The position numbers and the translations under genes were made by a program. A stretch of DNA of 64,000 nt from Bactericera cockerelli. Its lineage: Eukaryota > Arthropoda > Insecta > Hemiptera > Triozidae. This document shows positions 62,571 through 64,000 of the stretch, piece by piece. The DNA lies in NCBI GenBank assembly GCA_024516035.1, contig CM044955.1, forward strand, positions 58,680,746-58,744,745, given 5' to 3'. The notes beneath the pieces are model-generated. The model searched no databases. It was not told the DNA's origin and saw only the letters and a program-made list of their open reading frames with translations. Every line of letters begins with the position of its first letter. The first letter of the stretch is position 1.

Positions 62571-64000
62571 ATGACTAATTTTTAATTCCCATTGTAACTT
62601 TATCGTTATAAATCATTAAGTTACCTACATTTCAATAAATTCAAGCTAAAATATCGAGTGTTGTGAAAACTAAGCTTCTGAGTTAACGTTAGACGCATAA
62701 AAATTGGGGTTTGGAGTTCTTGAACGCTAGTAAAATATACATAATATATGTGTATTATGGGTACTCATAACCACATGGGTATGTTGCAAAATTCTAGCTC
62801 CAATGTCGGGTTTTTGTGAAGTTAGAGCGCTCTTTTATCTTCCGAGGAAACCGTTGACGCACCAAATTCGGGGTTAGGTGCACATCGACGCACATAAATT
62901 GCACATAAATAATATGGTGCCGCACAAAATTCAAGCTCAAATGTCGGGTGCTAGCTAACTTCACGCATATGTATAGGGTTAAAAAAATGACGCTGAGCAC
63001 TTTTAAAAAGAACCCACGCTCATTAATTTTTTCGTCTTATGACATTCACAAAAATATACCCAGGTACCTGCTTCTTGAAATTTACATTATTATTTTTTAC
63101 AAACGTCTTCCAACTTACCTCTACTCAATCTAAATACTCCAGCGCATTATAGACATGCCAAAATTTTAAAGAAAAACTTGTGAATTCGAGGGCGAAAGGC
63201 GAAAATTTTTGGCGTACCCTGTAGGTAGAATTCTGATTTATTGTTCAGTTCCAGAAACATTCAAACATTGATAGCTTCAGGAACATGCATATTACCATGT
63301 GCCAGGTACAGGTTACAGATAAGAGGATTAAAAAAAAGAATCAATCAATAAACTAAATAAACCCTAATATTTTGTTTATATCAGATTAATTCAAGGGTGT
63401 TTTACAAAAAGTCAATTTAATTGTGTAACCCTTATATTCCTAATCCCTCACGCTAATCTTATGTCAGCAACAGTTGTTCCTTGTATGAAATTATGACTGT
63501 CAAAACCACCAGTCCAGAGTCAGTGATTGACAATATTTGTCATAATTTTAAGGAGATAACATCAAACCCTGTGAAATTCCTTATGTAAGTACATTTTTTT
63601 ATTCTAAACTATACCTGTTTGCTTCATAGGCAGTTGTAATTGGGGCCTTGGAAATAATTTTTCCCGAAAACAACACCTGAGGCACAATTTTTGTATATAT
63701 AGCAAGGCTTTATCAAGGGGGGGCAACCAGACACCCCAACATGTGCGCAGTCGAGGGGGGGGGGGGGTAGCTGCCCCCCTAGAAAAACCCAGTTAGTATA
63801 TATCACTAGGTAATATTGATTGTTCTCTATTTGTTATTTCTCATCAGCTGCCCCCTAGCCAAAATCCTGGCTATGACCATGCATTCATCCTTGATAAATT
63901 TATATGATAAAGAGTGAGACTCAACCCTATTCAATGATGAAGCTACAATATCTAAAATGTGAATTCCATCTATGTAACATTTCTGAGTACAACTTACTGT

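Larger units (their letters stand above)
58992..64000. other. Upstream flank of aquaporin, repeats only
   Basis: SINE-5 (59328, 60815), a degenerate copy of the 34.5-kb tandem unit (59540-59650), SINE-2 (59806), SINE-4 (60360, 62436), SINE-3 (61441), and AT-rich DNA. A G run lies near 63755. No promoter could be assigned from sequence and no gene was recognised. Confidence 0.6.

Noticed and set aside
63700..63790. G-run and PPPPL-type ORF near the right end
   Set aside because: Low-complexity G run and short ORF with no homology or splice context.

Overview
This is eukaryotic nuclear DNA, almost certainly from an insect. It has two multi-exon genes with GT-AG introns, an entomoglyceroporin-like aquaporin, an errantivirus-type endogenous retrovirus and many tRNA-derived SINEs. 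The species cannot be named from sequence alone; a hemipteroid insect is a reasonable guess. Most of the window is AT-rich repeat DNA, while several exons are strikingly GC-rich.

Region 1-33.3 kb (+ strand): the 3' part of the missing-in-metastasis/MTSS1 gene (mim), which encodes an I-BAR/IMD plus WH2 protein that couples membrane curvature to actin. Eleven exons are placed at 1006-1241, 2666-2773, 16560-16743, 18443-18550, 23180-23444, 24502-24788, 26054-26165, 27506-27565, 28608-28913, 30003-30457 and 32278-32637. All intron phases agree except around exon 3, which carries a frame conflict. Earlier IMD exons lie upstream of the window. Its introns hold a near-intact LINE with a 2A-like motif (4110-7358), a Ty3/gypsy LTR element (10744-15495), a palindromic Tc1-like element (21486-23127), MITEs and SINEs.

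Region 33.3-39.4 kb: intergenic repeats between two convergent genes.

Region 39.4-59.0 kb (- strand): a complete five-exon aquaporin of 304 predicted residues (58991-58868, 52647-52304, 51299-51069, 41687-41607, 39551-39417), with all phases matching. A very young errantivirus-like element (42744-50752; LTRs identical by eye; TSD TGCA; gag, pol, env) sits antisense in its third intron.

Region 59-64 kb: flanking repeats with no recognised gene.

The most unusual observation is repeated duplication of exon 3' ends together with their 5' splice sites. Aquaporin exon 2 is followed by a 55-bp minisatellite in which each unit carries a copy of the exon end and GTGAGT donor. Aquaporin exon 4 is followed by five copies of its end and donor, one of which would extend the protein in frame by 19 residues. 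The first visible mim exon has one partial copy of its end and donor in the next intron. A second theme is possible single-base sequence problems: both LTR elements have pol broken at a run of seven A/T, and mim exon 3 breaks frame in C-rich sequence.
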